A stretch of 64,000 nucleotides of DNA, from NCBI RefSeq assembly GCF_032854445.1, contig NC_088300.1:70840984-70904983 (forward strand). Direction: 5' to 3'. Under the pieces are notes generated by a model. That model was not told where the DNA came from and did no database searches. It worked only from the letters and a program-made list of their open reading frames with translations. Made by a program: the position numbers and the translations under genes. Origin of the DNA: Liolophura sinensis. Its lineage: Eukaryota; Mollusca; Polyplacophora; Chitonida; Chitonidae. Positions 11,301-22,902 of this stretch are shown here, piece by piece; positions within the stretch are counted from its first letter, which is position 1, and every line of letters begins with the position of its first letter.

Positions 11301-14300
11301 GTGAATATGTCCAGAAAATGGCAAATTACTTCATCAAGTAAGCCCAGATCTTGTTACAAAATGCAAATGGAATATTATGTGCATTCAGTGTGGCCTTTTC
11401 ATTCAAGTAAGATGAGATGATCGTGTGAATTATAGGTGAAGAGATGAAACAGGGTGGGTGTCCCAGCAACAGGCACTTAATGTCATTATTCAGCCTTCAT
11501 TTATTTCAACACTTATACTGATTGCCCTTTAGTTGGACAAACCAACCAATGTAGTTTTGTCTCCCAAAAGATTGAATAATTAGGATATATGATGTGTTTT
11601 TGAAAGACTTTTGAACCTTACATTTCATATACGCTAGTCATTTTGTTGAATGCTATGTGAATAATTATATTTGTGAAGATATGTTTGAGGATTGGCCTTC
11701 TAACTGAAGCATCCATTGTCACAGTTCAGTTATATATTAACAGTGTACTTTTATATTGTATTTACATGTAAAAGTTTGGCTATACAACTAAGTATTACTA
11801 TTATTATCTTGTTTTTTCAGAATGGTGACAGACTTTGATTATTTAGAGAAGAAACTACCACTGCTTGATTTATCTCAGTTGAAGGTAATAATTACGGTTC
11901 AAATTAGTGATAAATTTGACGTTCGATATATCTATCAAGTGAACTATAAGATTTTAGTGGTGCTTCATGGCAGTGTCTTTTTCCTTTGGAGAAAGCTGTT
12001 CGGTATTTGTGTTAAACCAGACGTTAAGTCTTCCACATTTGAGAGTGTTTTGTAAACTATCCTGCATTGATGCCACTCTCTCTTTATCACATTTGAAGAC
12101 ATATGGTTTTGTTTTCAGTTTAAAGAACGAGACTTCCTGGAAGGTATATTCAAATTCTGGAGGAACCCAAATTTCCAGATTTTTGAGGTGTGGAAGTACT
12201 GGTAGGTTTGCCTTGTCATCCACTTGAATTTTACATCATTATGTGAATAGTACAAAGAAACTATCTTCTTTTTTTTTTTAATATCTGTTTCTGAAATTTT
12301 AAACATTTTGGAATTCATTCGTTCAAGGTATTTAACGTCTGAGGCATATGGAAGGCTTGTATTTATTTGAGTGGTGCTTTACGTATGCTGAAAATTGCTG
12401 ACTTATTGGAGGAAAACTTGCAGAGATAGGGGAAACCATGGTAGCTTGAAGTACCTCATAACCCTCCCCACTTAAGACCACAGTGAAACCAGTGATAGCT
12501 GGTTTCAATCTTGCAGCCTTATTGGTCAAGAGTATTCATCTTCTAAGACAAAACATTTAAGCTAGGAAGGACCCCATACTATTTTTTCCCAATAATTTTT
12601 TCATTTATATATTGCATGTGGAATGTGTGATGATATGACCTTGTCATATGAAACTATATAACACTAGTGGTGTTGTCATATGAAGTCTATATAACACTAT
12701 TATTGGTGCATTATTATCTTGATTTATTTCATAAACAGGGATGCAAGGCTTCGTCAATATTTGAAGACTCGTTATGACAGCAGACTGAACGCATTTGACT
12801 GGGACTATCATATGAACCTTCTTGAAAGAGGTGGTCATGTAAGTGTTGCTCAACATAGCATGATGTGTGTCTTACTGTTCAGTAGTAAGTACTGAGAAAG
12901 TGGTAAGTAGCAAAGCAACATAGCATGATGTGTGTCTTACTGTTCAGTAGTAAGTACTGAGAAAGTGGTAAGTAGCAAAGCAACATAGCATGATGTGTGT
13001 CTTACAGTTCAGTAGTAAGTACTGAGTAAGTACTAATCAGATTGCCACTGGGCTTAGTTACATGGCCACAAGGCAGATTTGTGGTGTTTATATTTGAGGG
13101 TGTGTAGCCATTTTGGAAAAACATACTCTGATTTCCTTTGTACTTTCTGGCCAATTTTCAACCTTTATGCCCAAGTGCATATTATTGTCAAACATCATCT
13201 GATGGAGATGGGTAGCAGGGATAATGTGATTAAATGGGATAATCCTGGGTTTTTCAGGTGGATATTATTCACAAGTCAGAGTACAACCATTGGAGGGAGA
13301 AGGGTGTTGCGTTCGAGATAAGAGAAGGGGCATACGATGTTCCTAACAAAACACTAGCTTCAGGGCTGATCATTAAGAAGGTAAGATTATTTATTTATTT
13401 GTAAGACTCTGCAGCAGTGGGTTTTACAACATACAGTGTATGGTAAACAAAGAAAAAAGTAAGATGTAGTGGGATAGTAAACAAATCAAGGTTGTAAATG
13501 TTTAAGATGTATTTTACCATGGTAGTTATTTTGGCAAGGGATCCCATTTTGGTACCATACACTTTTACATTGTAAAACCCTTTGCTGTTGGCATTACCTT
13601 GTGAGGACAGGTACATGTATATTACACAGGATACTAGCCTCTGTGCGACAAACTCCTTACAGCGCACGTGCCACCCCCTATGCTCGCTTTAAATCACTGC
13701 CACCAGTAGCAAATTTGTACAGAAAACATGAACACCTAGGTCACTGGCGCCATAGTGATGAGGCAAGAATTGAGGTCAGAAAACACAAAAACTGTCTCGA
13801 CATTTGTTTCTAATAATACTTTATACACAAGCATAGCTTTATCTCATCATGCTTTATCTTCTAACCAACACCAGAAACAATATTATTGTTAATGATTTAA
13901 TAGTTTGGTGCAGGAACACCAGTGGTGATCTATGCTTAGAAGACTATATACTTCGCACCAACTCCAAAGGTCAAGTCTGGCTAGTAATGGTATTGATGTA
14001 AAGCGAGTGTAGGGGAGCAGCACATGCGCTCTAAGGAGTAGGTCTATTCAGTCGTTATTTTGTGATTTTTATTTTGTTGTGTTCTAATCTTTAAGATTTT
14101 ATTTCCCTAAATTTCCTTCAGGATGGAGAGAACTTGGCTAAACGGGGTTACTGGGGAGACATCCTTGTCAGTCCTTTCATTGCCCTAGGGGTGGAGACTG
14201 AGGAAGTGTCTATGTATAAGAAGTATAACCAGGCCTACGGCAAGGTGAGATATTGTGCTACATCGTAATCTTGGTCCCCAGTTATATGCCATGTACAGCA

Positions 14301-17300
14301 GTAATCGTGTATAGCAGAAAAGGCATAACACAAATAACATCAACAGCACAATACAGAGGCAGCTTTCCCTGATTTGGCTGTAAGTAGGAGTTTGCTGAGG
14401 TTTAACCGTTTACTCAGGCTATGCCTGTAATGGGCCTGTCTTTTCCTACCAGAAGTCAGCAGTGTGATAATATTTTGTAAGCAAATTGGTTACATATATT
14501 ACAAATGCATTGCAGGAGAACGTTGTTCAGTCCAGTTTGGACCTGGGTCGACAATGCTCAAGGAAATTAAATGCCTATTAATTGCTAAAAATAATTTTAT
14601 TAGGGCATGAATGGTAGGACCGTACGCTTTTGCCAAATGTTGAATGCTATTTTTCATGTTGTTATGAGTGAGTGAGTGAGTGCTTGGGGTTTAACATCGT
14701 TCTCAACAATTTTTCAGTCATATGACGACGATCATGTTGTTATGAAAGCTGAAAACTACTCTTATTCTTCAACCTTTTCGTCCACCTCTGCAACCAATAT
14801 TTTGAAACCATCTGAGAAAACTGGGGGATGTAGAGAAATTAGTTTTATGGAGCTTACATCTTTAAGTGCATAAATTCAACTGAAAAAAGTGGATTAACTG
14901 GTGGATTAAAGGTTGAAGATTTACTGTAATGCTACACTCATTCATGATGGTAAAGAAATTTTTTTCCTGTTCTATTAAGACAGCACAAGACATTGCAGAG
15001 TACAACGTATTGGCCATGTTTCACGAGTTGGCTACCAGGGAGCACTATGTCTTACCCAAGATAGAAGAAACAACTACATCAGAGTCAGAAAAAGGTGGCC
15101 CCAAATTGACAGGTATGCTCACATCATCTTCTCCGCATAGCTCACTGACTGTGCTGGGCACATTTGCTATTGTATGGCACATTTGCTGTTGAATGGCACA
15201 TTTGCTATTGTATGGCACATTTGCTATTGTATGGCACATTTGCTGTTGAATGGCACATTTGCTATTGTATGGCACATTTGCTTTTGTATGGCACATTTGC
15301 TATTGTATGGCACATTTGCTGTTGAATGGCACATTTGCTATTGTATAGCACATTTACTATTGTATGGCACATTTGCTATTGTATGGCACATTTGCTATTG
15401 TATGGCACATTTGCTCTTGAATGGCACATTTGCTATTGTGTGGCACATTTGCTATTGTATGGCACATTTGCTATTGTATGGCACATTTGCTGTTGAATGG
15501 CACATTTGCTGTTGTATGGCACATTTGCTGTTATTACCAACAGTAAAAACTTTGGCAGATAAGTCCTTGATTAACCTTTTACATTTTTATGTCAGAAATC
15601 ACAGAAGAGGATGAAGAATCTGGTTCCCCTCAGGAAAAAAAAACAGAGACAGAAGATAGTGCAATGTGTGAATCTTCAAAGGCTACTCCTTTGGATCAGG
15701 AATATGGTGGGTTGTCCATTGGAGTCTCATTTCATTTATAGTGAAGGTCTTTTATATGCTTTTTTAACTTTTATATTTGTTTCGTTTTGGTTAAATATTG
15801 GTCATTTCACAATGGCGTCTCCTTGTTGTATGCCATTGTGAACTCTGACACCTATTTAGAGAAGCTTATTGTCTCTCTAGCTACTTTACCAGATTTATGG
15901 AGTGTCAAAGTTTACCTGATTTTTTGGACACATTTCTACATATTATCTGTAGAAAGCTTTCCACATCTATATTGGTACTAGGAGCCTATGGCACTGTGCC
16001 TTCCTATACTGCGACATTTTCACAATGGTGTCTCCCTGTGATATGCCCACCTGAGCTCCAGTTAGTTCTATATCAATAGTCATGGTGATATAATGGGTAC
16101 ATGTACAATGCTTGTTGCTGGTAACACAGTTATTGAGGGCTTGATACAAGTGAATACAGGTCTGGTCTTTGATTGAATTCCATTCAAAACATTCCATTCC
16201 ATTCTCTTCTAAATATAATCGCCTATTTTGCTAAATTTTTTTTGTCTGTTTCAGAGCCTCTGCAGGTGAATGGTGTCAAGGTCACCTTACTTCCTCTGAA
16301 CTGTCTACCAGATATGCATAAGAAGAGCAAGTACAAGAAGAAATTTGACCTGATGTACTTCTCCAATAGGTGAGGCTGTTACCAAGATCAAGACAACACA
16401 TTGTTAATGTTTATTTCACCAAGTGCTCAAACCACTATGGTGGCATTGTGGTTTAATACATTATCCACCTCGGGACACCTCGGGAAGTCGGGAGACTGGA
16501 GATCAAACCTGGGTCGGGTCATACAAAAGACTTCAAAAATTGTTTTGGCGCTCAGCTCTGACATGACAAAGCACTGAAACAGAGCTGGTTGGTCCAGTAT
16601 AATGTGATTGGAGGGCTGTCATGTCTGGTGTCTGTGGCTAGATACTAAAGTGGAGGCGAAAAGTGGAATGTAAATTCACCCTCCCAATAATTCCTCATTG
16701 TCATGCGATTCAAAATTGTTAAGTACGACTTAAAACCCAAAGCATGCATACATACATTCAAATTGCTCGGTGAACAGTTTTTTTTTCCTGAATTTTTTGA
16801 ACCTGATAAGAGTGATGGCTGAGTATAGGATTTACTGGCAGTGTAAACAGTTAGCCTATGCATTATAGAGACCTATGTGTGCCAGGTGTGACGTGAGCAA
16901 TGACTCATCTAGTTATCTTGTAGAAATACGAGACATGCATGATTTATATTTGTTGAATATGCATACAGCATTCCTCCCCCACCTGCATGTGATGATCATG
17001 GCCCCTTGTTTAGAGCCCACGTTATAAGCATTCATGGCCTTTTCATGTTGGTCAGACATGCATTTGAGACTTCATCATGGTGGTCAGACAAGCATTAGAG
17101 ACTTCATCATGGTGGTCAGACAAGCATTAGAGACTTCATCATGGTGGTCAGACAAGCATTAGAGACGTCATCATGGTGGTCAGACAAGCATTAGAGACTT
17201 CATCATGGTGGTCAGTCATGTAGTACAAGGACTGATGTACCCAAGGCAATGTCAGGAATACACGCCTCACAATGTGTCTTTGATTGTAATTGTTTCTTAT

Positions 17301-19190
17301 GTGGAGATTATTTGAATGCAAAACATTTGTGTTTTCTTGTTCTGTGGAACACAAGAGTGGACAATATTTATTAGCTAAATTGTTAGCTCATTGTATTGTA
17401 TCCATTGGTTTCTAAACATTCTTTTTAAATTTTAGCCATTCTTGCTCCTATCTTTACAGCATGGTTCATCAGTTTGCCCCTGAAGTTGGAGGTTTGTTTA
17501 AGGACAAGGGTATTCTTACCATGGAGACAGCAAAGTAAGCATAAAATTTGTCAAATGTCTTAGACGGGTGAAGGTAGGGTTGGGGGGGGGTGCATGGCAG
17601 AAAGGTTTAGCTGCTGGTTTGTCAGTCATCAGGACACACAAGATGTTGGTTCAGTTCCAGTCAGTCTTGGACAGGTCCCCAACTTCAACTGTTCTTGATG
17701 CATTGGTGACAATTAGAGGTTAAAAAGTGCTTTATGGCATTTTGGCTGGTCTTACATGATTATTGGAGATCATTTGCTTTTTGGGCAAATGATTTATTGA
17801 TCAATTGAATGGCATGTTCAAGAATTGTGGGTGGAGGAAACTGGAATACCCAGGATAAAACACCATGTACCTGTAAACAAACATCTTGCCTGAAAACTGC
17901 ACCCAACTCACCAATATTTAAATATGTACCCTTATTAGTCAAGGAACTCGTCACAGCGAGTCAGCGATGTGACCATCTGTGCCAGAAATGCTACCATATA
18001 ATATTGGTGTGTGGGCCACAGGGTGAAATGTTTGTGTTACCGGGTACTTGCCTGGTGGTTTACACCAGATGCATCATTTGTCCTCCATGGATAGAACTGA
18101 CTGTGCTCATGTAAGTGAGAAAAAGTTTCTCACATTATTCATAATAATAGGCTGTGTTGAAGGTACATCATATCATGAATACATGTACGTTATTTCTTGA
18201 TTAGATCATATCATGAATTATCATGAGTACTTCATCTGATGGGTAAGTCATACCATATGTACGCTGTGTAATGCAGGTGTTCTCTTCAGCATCTCACTAT
18301 TTACACTCGTTTAGAAGGTAATTGTACATGTATAAATAGAGTGCATTTCTCTTCATTTTAAATTACTGATCTGTTAAGCCACAGTCATTCGTTCATTCTT
18401 CATTTTAACAGCCATTTGCACATGGTGTTTCAGATTCATGTTGGAGTTGAAGCCAGAGCAAGCCAATCAGTTTTCAGATAAGATCACAGGCATGGCAAAG
18501 GCAGCAGGCTGTCAGGTGAGCTACAATGTATGTGAATGTGTGTGCACATTGTACTAGGATTGAGGTAGTTTTGCTCAGAAAGTTCTTATTTACCTGTATC
18601 TGTTTACTGTATTTTACAATTTTTAGTATTTATATTTACATATTTTATGTCACTACATTGTATTGAAATATTCCACACGCCCTTACTTCCTCAAACTTAC
18701 ATGTTTGATTCTGTCCCTATTGAAAGTACTGTGGGTATAACATGTAATTGTTCATCTTTCGACCACCTTCAGCCAGACTGCTGCTATGTTTTATCTGCTG
18801 ATGATGTAACATGTCTCATACAGTACGCTTAAGTTTATTCTTGTGGATTATAGAACAAAATAATACAAAATTTACAATAAATCCAGTTTTGTTAAATGAT
18901 TTTGCCATTAGACGGATGATGTTCAAGTTATGTATGACAGCTTTTGTGGATCATTAGGAAGTCTTTATCATCTTGACGAGTGTAATTCTCATGTGTCATG
19001 TGTATTCTCGTGAGGTTTCAACATTTGATGTCACTGGAATTTTATGCGTGCAGTGTTGGTAAATTTATAATATTTTAAATTTTTATTCTTGTTTTTGTGT
19101 TGTTTGTGTCCTTTGCAGCCTGCAAAGCCGTGTGACGGAGCTAAAGATGATGTTGCTGTGTTCACATTCCAAAGAGGTACAGCATCCTGA
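7219..19190 (+). CDS. DNAAF3: Dynein axonemal assembly factor 3
   Basis: Sixteen exons join in phase to 488 aa: 7219-7297, 7795-7818 (tentative 24-nt microexon), 8236-8330, 10131-10224, 11244-11337, 11821-11884, 12119-12201, 12739-12838, 13258-13380, 14122-14244, 14980-15112, 15596-15706, 16255-16369, 17460-17534, 18434-18515, 19119-19190. Family blocks in order: FGAISWWGFSPALDLQ at the N-terminus (DUF4470 region), LLVGSGDSRHIL (residues 40-51, methyltransferase-like glycine loop), FYVLENNLELYARH, DSRLNAFDWDYHM, AFEIREGAYDVPNKTLASG, RGYWGDI (260-266), then an acidic Glu/Ser/Thr linker (about 315-373), VKVTLLPLN and SMVHQF (DUF4471 region). The human protein has about 541 aa; the linker varies. 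DNAAF3 acts in the cytoplasm of ciliated cells to preassemble axonemal dynein arms. ATG 7219 was chosen because the conserved N-terminus follows directly. Confidence 0.95.
7636..7794 (+). other. DNAAF3 intron 1 sequence, no gene seen
   Basis: Together with 7298-7635 this is intron between exon 1 and the microexon. ORFs here are short and show no family likeness. The 3' end has a good pyrimidine-rich acceptor at 7774 that leads to stops in all phases. Confidence 0.5.
7795..7818 (+). other. DNAAF3: Tentative 24-nt DNAAF3 microexon
   Basis: The stretch between AG (7793-7794) and GT (7819) reads VTTDKSSE in phase 1 and keeps the frame into exon 3. A better-looking acceptor at 7774 would put a stop into every phase, so it cannot be coding. 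Skipping the microexon also keeps the frame (phase 1 to phase 1). It may therefore be alternative or not used. Confidence 0.45.
8346..8377. repeat. TA microsatellite
   Basis: About 16 uninterrupted TA units in DNAAF3 intron 3, 16 bases after the exon 3 donor. Confidence 0.95.
8600..9805 (+). repeat. Three diverged copies of a ~150-bp sequence in DNAAF3 intron 3
   Basis: Segments at about 8600-8770, 9490-9612 and 9630-9800 share the same order of words: TTAAGGGTGGTGTCT, AAAAGTA or AAAATG, GAGCTCAGG.TTTGC, ACA.AGAG.A.GATAAC, GAGG, TTCCATCG, TTTACATAT or TGCATATTAA, then TACC.TAAATTAC. They are too diverged to be recent. I recognise no family. Confidence 0.55.
8862..8876. repeat. Poly-C run
   Basis: Fifteen C residues followed by A8 in DNAAF3 intron 3. 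Length is likely to vary and may be a sequencing weak point. Confidence 0.9.
10438..11172 (+). repeat. 41-bp minisatellite in DNAAF3 intron 4
   Basis: About 18 copies of a 41-base unit with the core GAAGACATTGAGTTACTTAC and TGGTAGAATTCCTTGC. The spacing of the GAAGACATTG word is 41 bases wherever checked (10526, 10567, 10608). Most units carry an EcoRI site. Some units are shortened (near 10690 and 10860-10920). The array ends about 70 bases before exon 5. Confidence 0.93.
12839..13035 (+). repeat. 65-bp tandem repeat beginning at the DNAAF3 exon 8 donor
   Basis: The word CAACATAGCATGATGTG starts at 12851, 12916 and 12981, a period of 65. The real donor GTAAGT at 12839 is matched by GTAAGTAG at 12903 and 12968, so the first unit appears to include the authentic splice site. 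Each unit also holds a second GTAAGTAC word (about 12884, 12949, 13014). Reading past the true donor gives a TGA after 18 codons. Confidence 0.85.
14665..14730 (-). repeat. SINE tail fragment (TCACTCAC-tailed family)
   Basis: On the minus strand this reads as the 3' end of the family seen complete at 5235-5584: CGTCGTCATATGACTGA, then GTTAAACCCCAAGCACTCACTCACTC-like sequence. It lies in DNAAF3 intron 10. Confidence 0.65.
14761..14925 (+). repeat. Dispersed repeat family III, copy 2
   Basis: It shares an ordered set of words with 139-331 and 34207-34420: CTCTGCAACCAATATTTTGA, GAGAAAACTG.GG.TGTAG, TTATGGAGCTT.CATCTTTA, TTCAACTGAAAA and GAAGATTTAC. The class is not known. It lies in DNAAF3 intron 10, directly after a SINE tail fragment. 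Confidence 0.7.
15158..15532 (+). repeat. 19-bp minisatellite in DNAAF3 intron 11
   Basis: About 20 head-to-tail copies of a 19-base unit (GCACATTTGCTATTGTATG, with GTTGAATG variants). As 19 is not a multiple of three and the unit lacks stops, it produces long reading frames on both strands. These are shadows: the array lies between DNAAF3 exons 11 and 12. Confidence 0.97.
16434..16760 (+). mobile_element. tRNA-derived SINE, TCACTCAC-tail superfamily
   Basis: A tRNA-like head carries a diverged A box (TGGCATTGTGGTTTAATAC) and B box (GGAGATCAAACCT, about 16498-16510), then a body with GGCGCTCAGC, CTGGTTGGTCCAGTATAATGTG and GTCATGTCTGGTGTCT, and a 3' end TTAAGTACGACTTAAAACCCAAA followed by a CATACATACATTC tail. 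It lies in DNAAF3 intron 13. I recognise this layout from molluscan SINEs; the family name needs a search. Confidence 0.75.
17047..17218 (+). repeat. 32-bp tandem repeat in DNAAF3 intron 13
   Basis: Just over five copies of TCATCATGGTGGTCAGACAAGC plus ATTAGAGACT, nearly identical to each other and so probably young. Confidence 0.93.
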
Positions 19191-19975
19191 CATGCCACTG
19201 GCCACAATCAGATGGATTCCTCGATCTGTACATATCATCAAACACCTTTACTGGTTCCTTAATTGTATACTTTGTCTTCACATACATGCATCATTCATCC
19301 AACTCCAAGTCTTCTTCCATGAAGAACCATTGAACAATATGAATAATGGTATATTGTTACAACTGTACAATCTTATGTCAAATCAGTTTTCAAGGGGAAA
19401 AAAATGAGAAGAACTGAAAATTATATGACAGATCAATGAAAACTGTATCTGAAACTATCATTTATTTGCTTATTTATATTTCTTGAAATGGAATGATATG
19501 CATTGAAAATTTGTTAATCGCATTTTAAATTTTCAAACTGTTTTAGAATCCATGTGTTAATACAGAAGTTGTTCTGATGTCATTGTCATGAATCAGAATA
19601 ATGAAACCATTGGGAAATTTTAATAATTTGATAAATATATTGCCCATTCTATTTGTAAACCTCAGTGTGAGTATGTGATGAGAAAAGTTGTGTGTATATT
19701 AGTGAATCTGCACATCAGTACATTTGTTACAAACTCAAAAAGTGACATGTTTTGACTCTGATGACATAAATTTATACAAAAGGTTGCAAGTGTCTAAAGA
19801 ATTCCCCATTTTTAATGTAAATGTATTTATAGAGAAGCCATCAGTGTTATATTTTGTTTATTCCACAATTTGTTTCATTCCGTCCATGTCATGTCTAATA
19901 AAAGGACAACTGTATTTTTTATTGTACAAAAAAAATTAGGAGATATGTCAATAAAAAGCTGTTATAAAGAACTGT
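19191..19975 (+). terminator. DNAAF3: DNAAF3 3' UTR and polyadenylation signals
   Basis: After the TGA at 19188-19190 the AT-rich sequence has AATAAA at about 19898 and again at 19950-19955. A T/GT-rich stretch follows the second (about 19980-20015). The second is the better candidate for the gene's end. A further ORF of 91 codons overlapping the stop region is not conserved and is ignored. Confidence 0.55.
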
Positions 19976-20880
19976 ATACTCTGTTTGATGCTTATGTCTG
20001 TAATTGCTGTTATGTTAAAATCATTTATATGCAATAGGAAAGAATAATCAAACCAATCAGTTTTTATAATCATCCTCTCTGGCTAATTGACCTTGAGCAC
20101 TGAGGTCATCATTCGCTTGAATCTAGCTGGTTTTGGCTATGACTGTAAGTCAGAAAGTTTTATACAAAGAGTGGTGCTTTTCTGTGAAATCTGCTTACTT
20201 TCCCTCATAAAACTGATTGTCTATAAATGAAATATTATTACTTATTTGTGCAGCAGTTTTGTGGAAATGTAAAAATTCGAATATGTGGTTCGTTAGCTGG
20301 ACTAGACATGGGAAAAAAAATCCTGCTACATTTACATGTATATCGGCTAAAACATGCAGACCCGGTGTACCAAATATTAGAAGAATTAGGGTAATGACAA
20401 TCAGGGTTGTGTGGAAATTTGAGTAAATGTTGAAAAATTAAAATTTAACCTCAAACCCCTACTGCAACTGTAGTTTAAACAAAATGCTCAGTGTACATAG
20501 GCCTATATGATCTTAAATTTATTTAGAAAGTTACTCATTTTGCTGTATTCTGAGTGTTGTAATAATCTTAGAAAGGTGATTTGAGTTTTGGATAAAGATG
20601 AGATGATAAGCCTGTCATATGAAAAGAAATTTCTGCACTAAATATGAAATTTTTTACTTTCAAATTTATTTTCCTTGCTTTTGGCGAATGTTTAGGACAA
20701 ATACATGTACAATAATACACTTTATCATATAGGTGGAAAGATTATACTCCACTCATTACAATGGAGGTTTCATTGAAAAATCTAGATTTTCTTTTATCTG
20801 AAAATCAAGATTTGTGCTGAAGTTATCTATGTAGATGCTAAAGAGGGGAACCACCTGTTTCATTAATATTGCAAAATTAC
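19976..20880. other. Intergenic, nothing recognised
   Basis: AT-rich spacer between the DNAAF3 end and the suspected GXYLT promoter. No gene, repeat unit or RNA gene was recognised. Confidence 0.5.
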
Positions 20881-20899
20881 CTCCCTTGGATGAAATCTC

Positions 20900-21180
20900 T
20901 TGTGAAGTGTTCATTCAGCGCGCGAGAAGTGACAACACCCACTGTAGCGTGCATGTGGACGACAGTTGACAGGGTGATAATTTGCTTGATTCGGGGATGA
21001 AATTTGGTTTGTTTTTGCGAGCGGAATGTGAGAAACTTGCCGCAAGGGTGTTAAAAGGGTAAATACAACAGTCTCGGGTTTTATATATTGGCCGTTCTCT
21101 TGTTCTTTGTGATGTTTGTGGAAAAGCTTACGTAGACAAGAACAGTCTGAAGTGGCGAAAAACAAAAAACAAGCAAAGAT
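20900..21180 (+). promoter_or_regulatory. Possible GXYLT promoter / non-coding first exon
   Basis: This stretch has clearly more CG dinucleotides than its surroundings (for example CAGCGCGCGAGAAG near 20918). It lies between the DNAAF3 end and the GXYLT start codon. The GXYLT ATG at 24053 is preceded by a good acceptor (TTGATTGATTTCGCAAATCAG, ending at about 24048), which suggests an upstream non-coding exon. A GGGTAAAT word near 21058 could be its donor. Inference only. Confidence 0.35.
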
Positions 21181-22800
21181 TCAGACATGTTCACATGTCC
21201 ATCTCTTGTTTGTCTTAAGCTTTTAAGTTGTTAGATCCATCAGTTTTCAAATTAAAAGCCAGACGATATGATCGTCTTCTGAAGAGTTTGAAGGCGGAAT
21301 CTTTAAAACAATGTTAAACAGTGCATAGGTACACGTCTTTTTGTTTTACTTTGTCTTTGTTAATGAAGAAAGTGTATATTTAATAGATGGAATAGGGTGA
21401 TACAGTATTTTGAAAAGCTCAGTCTCAGAAATTCAGTAATCCAAGTCTTATTGCTATGCAACACACCACATTCCCACTGCAGAGCCTGAACAAGGTGGTT
21501 CCTTAATCTTGGATTATGAAGAGTCAGTGAACATAAAATATTGGAACAATATATATTTTTGTGTTATTTCACAGTCTACACATCAGTTTAACTAATTTTA
21601 GACTAGTAATGGAAATACAAAGATCTTATCTGTAAAGATGATTACCAATTTTTCAGTTGTTACTTTTATTGTTCTTAAATTAGGTGACTGTGGGCAATAC
21701 TAAAAAAATTTCATAATCATCAGGAGAAAAACATGTTGTTTTCAGTTTAAATACAATTTGTTCTGTTGTTAGCTATCATACTATCATTTAATATAAAACA
21801 AAATATCTGGAAAAAAAAACTTAATCAGCTTGTCCTACTGTTTCATTATGATATTAAATTCAGCAAATCAATGTTAGTAGTTGTTTTTAACCACAACTGA
21901 GTAACTAAGTAAGTCACATTTAATTTCAACCATAATTAAACATAAATTCAAATGTACATAAAAAAAAAATAAATAGTACATATCATGATATCATGATAGC
22001 GAACATCTGCCACACTCACCTTGGTCAGAGTAAACAAATCTTGCTCCGCTGGCTTATTAACGGCCTGAGAAAATACACCATTGTCTACTCTCTCAGGTAG
22101 CAAAACTGCCTACTTGTGTAACAGTAAATCAACATTTTCCCATTAACGAACCAGAGAAGCTTTCTAGAATATTGAAATAGCGACCAGGTTGTCTGTCCGT
22201 TTATCCTTAACCATTACCTTGTCACTACAGTTTTGATTGGCTTTCCATGGGCATTGTGGAGACCATGTGAGGATATGCATGTGCTGTTTTGATTGGGCAA
22301 GCTAAATAATTTAAAGGTATTACCCTCTAAACGCAGAATGGGGAATTGTAGAAAGAGAGTAGTTAGAGTATTATACTGGTCTCTCAATGCTGGATATAGC
22401 ATGTCCAATCCTTGCTTTTCATTTCTGGTTACATGTAAACTGTGTGTGCTGAGCTTTCTCAGATTTGTTGACATGCCTCATCATGCTTTCATATATAGTA
22501 CATCTATTTGCAAAGTGGTGGGCAGTATTGTACCACACCTTCCAGCATCATCATGTATCGAAATATGAGCCATATATGCACAGTGCATGCAGCTGATCTA
22601 TATGAAATCGGTCTGTTGCTAGCTCTGGGAGAAATGCCATTTTTTGGTAGTTCTTTAGTGTCTTATGAATTTGATAAGACCTACACGTACTTGTAAATAA
22701 AGCATGTATAAATATTTTGGTTGTTTTTCCCAGATCAAAATGCTGATTCCAAACTCTAGCGAGTATATTATAAATTTCTAGTGTTAATGCTAATGACATA
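21181..22800. other. Intergenic or 5' intron of the GXYLT gene, nothing recognised
   Basis: AT-rich sequence with short unsupported ORFs. No exon with family likeness and no repeat unit was seen. Confidence 0.45.
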
Positions 22801-22814
22801 TCTTGAATAAAAAT

Positions 22815-22902
22815 ATCCCCTGGGCCATGCCTGGTTTCCTCGCACCATAAGTGAAATATTCTTGAGTACGGTGTAGAACACCAAACAAATAAATAAATAA
22901 AT
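22815..22902 (+). repeat. SINE 3' fragment (AATAAAT-tail family)
   Basis: Contains CCTGGTTTCCTCGCACCATAA, GTGAAATATTCTTGAGTACG and an AAATAAATAAATAAAT tail. The tRNA head and most of the body are missing. Confidence 0.8.

Noticed and set aside
15045-15614. ORFs of 83 and 146 codons on opposite strands
   Set aside because: Both are translations of the 19-bp intronic array in DNAAF3.
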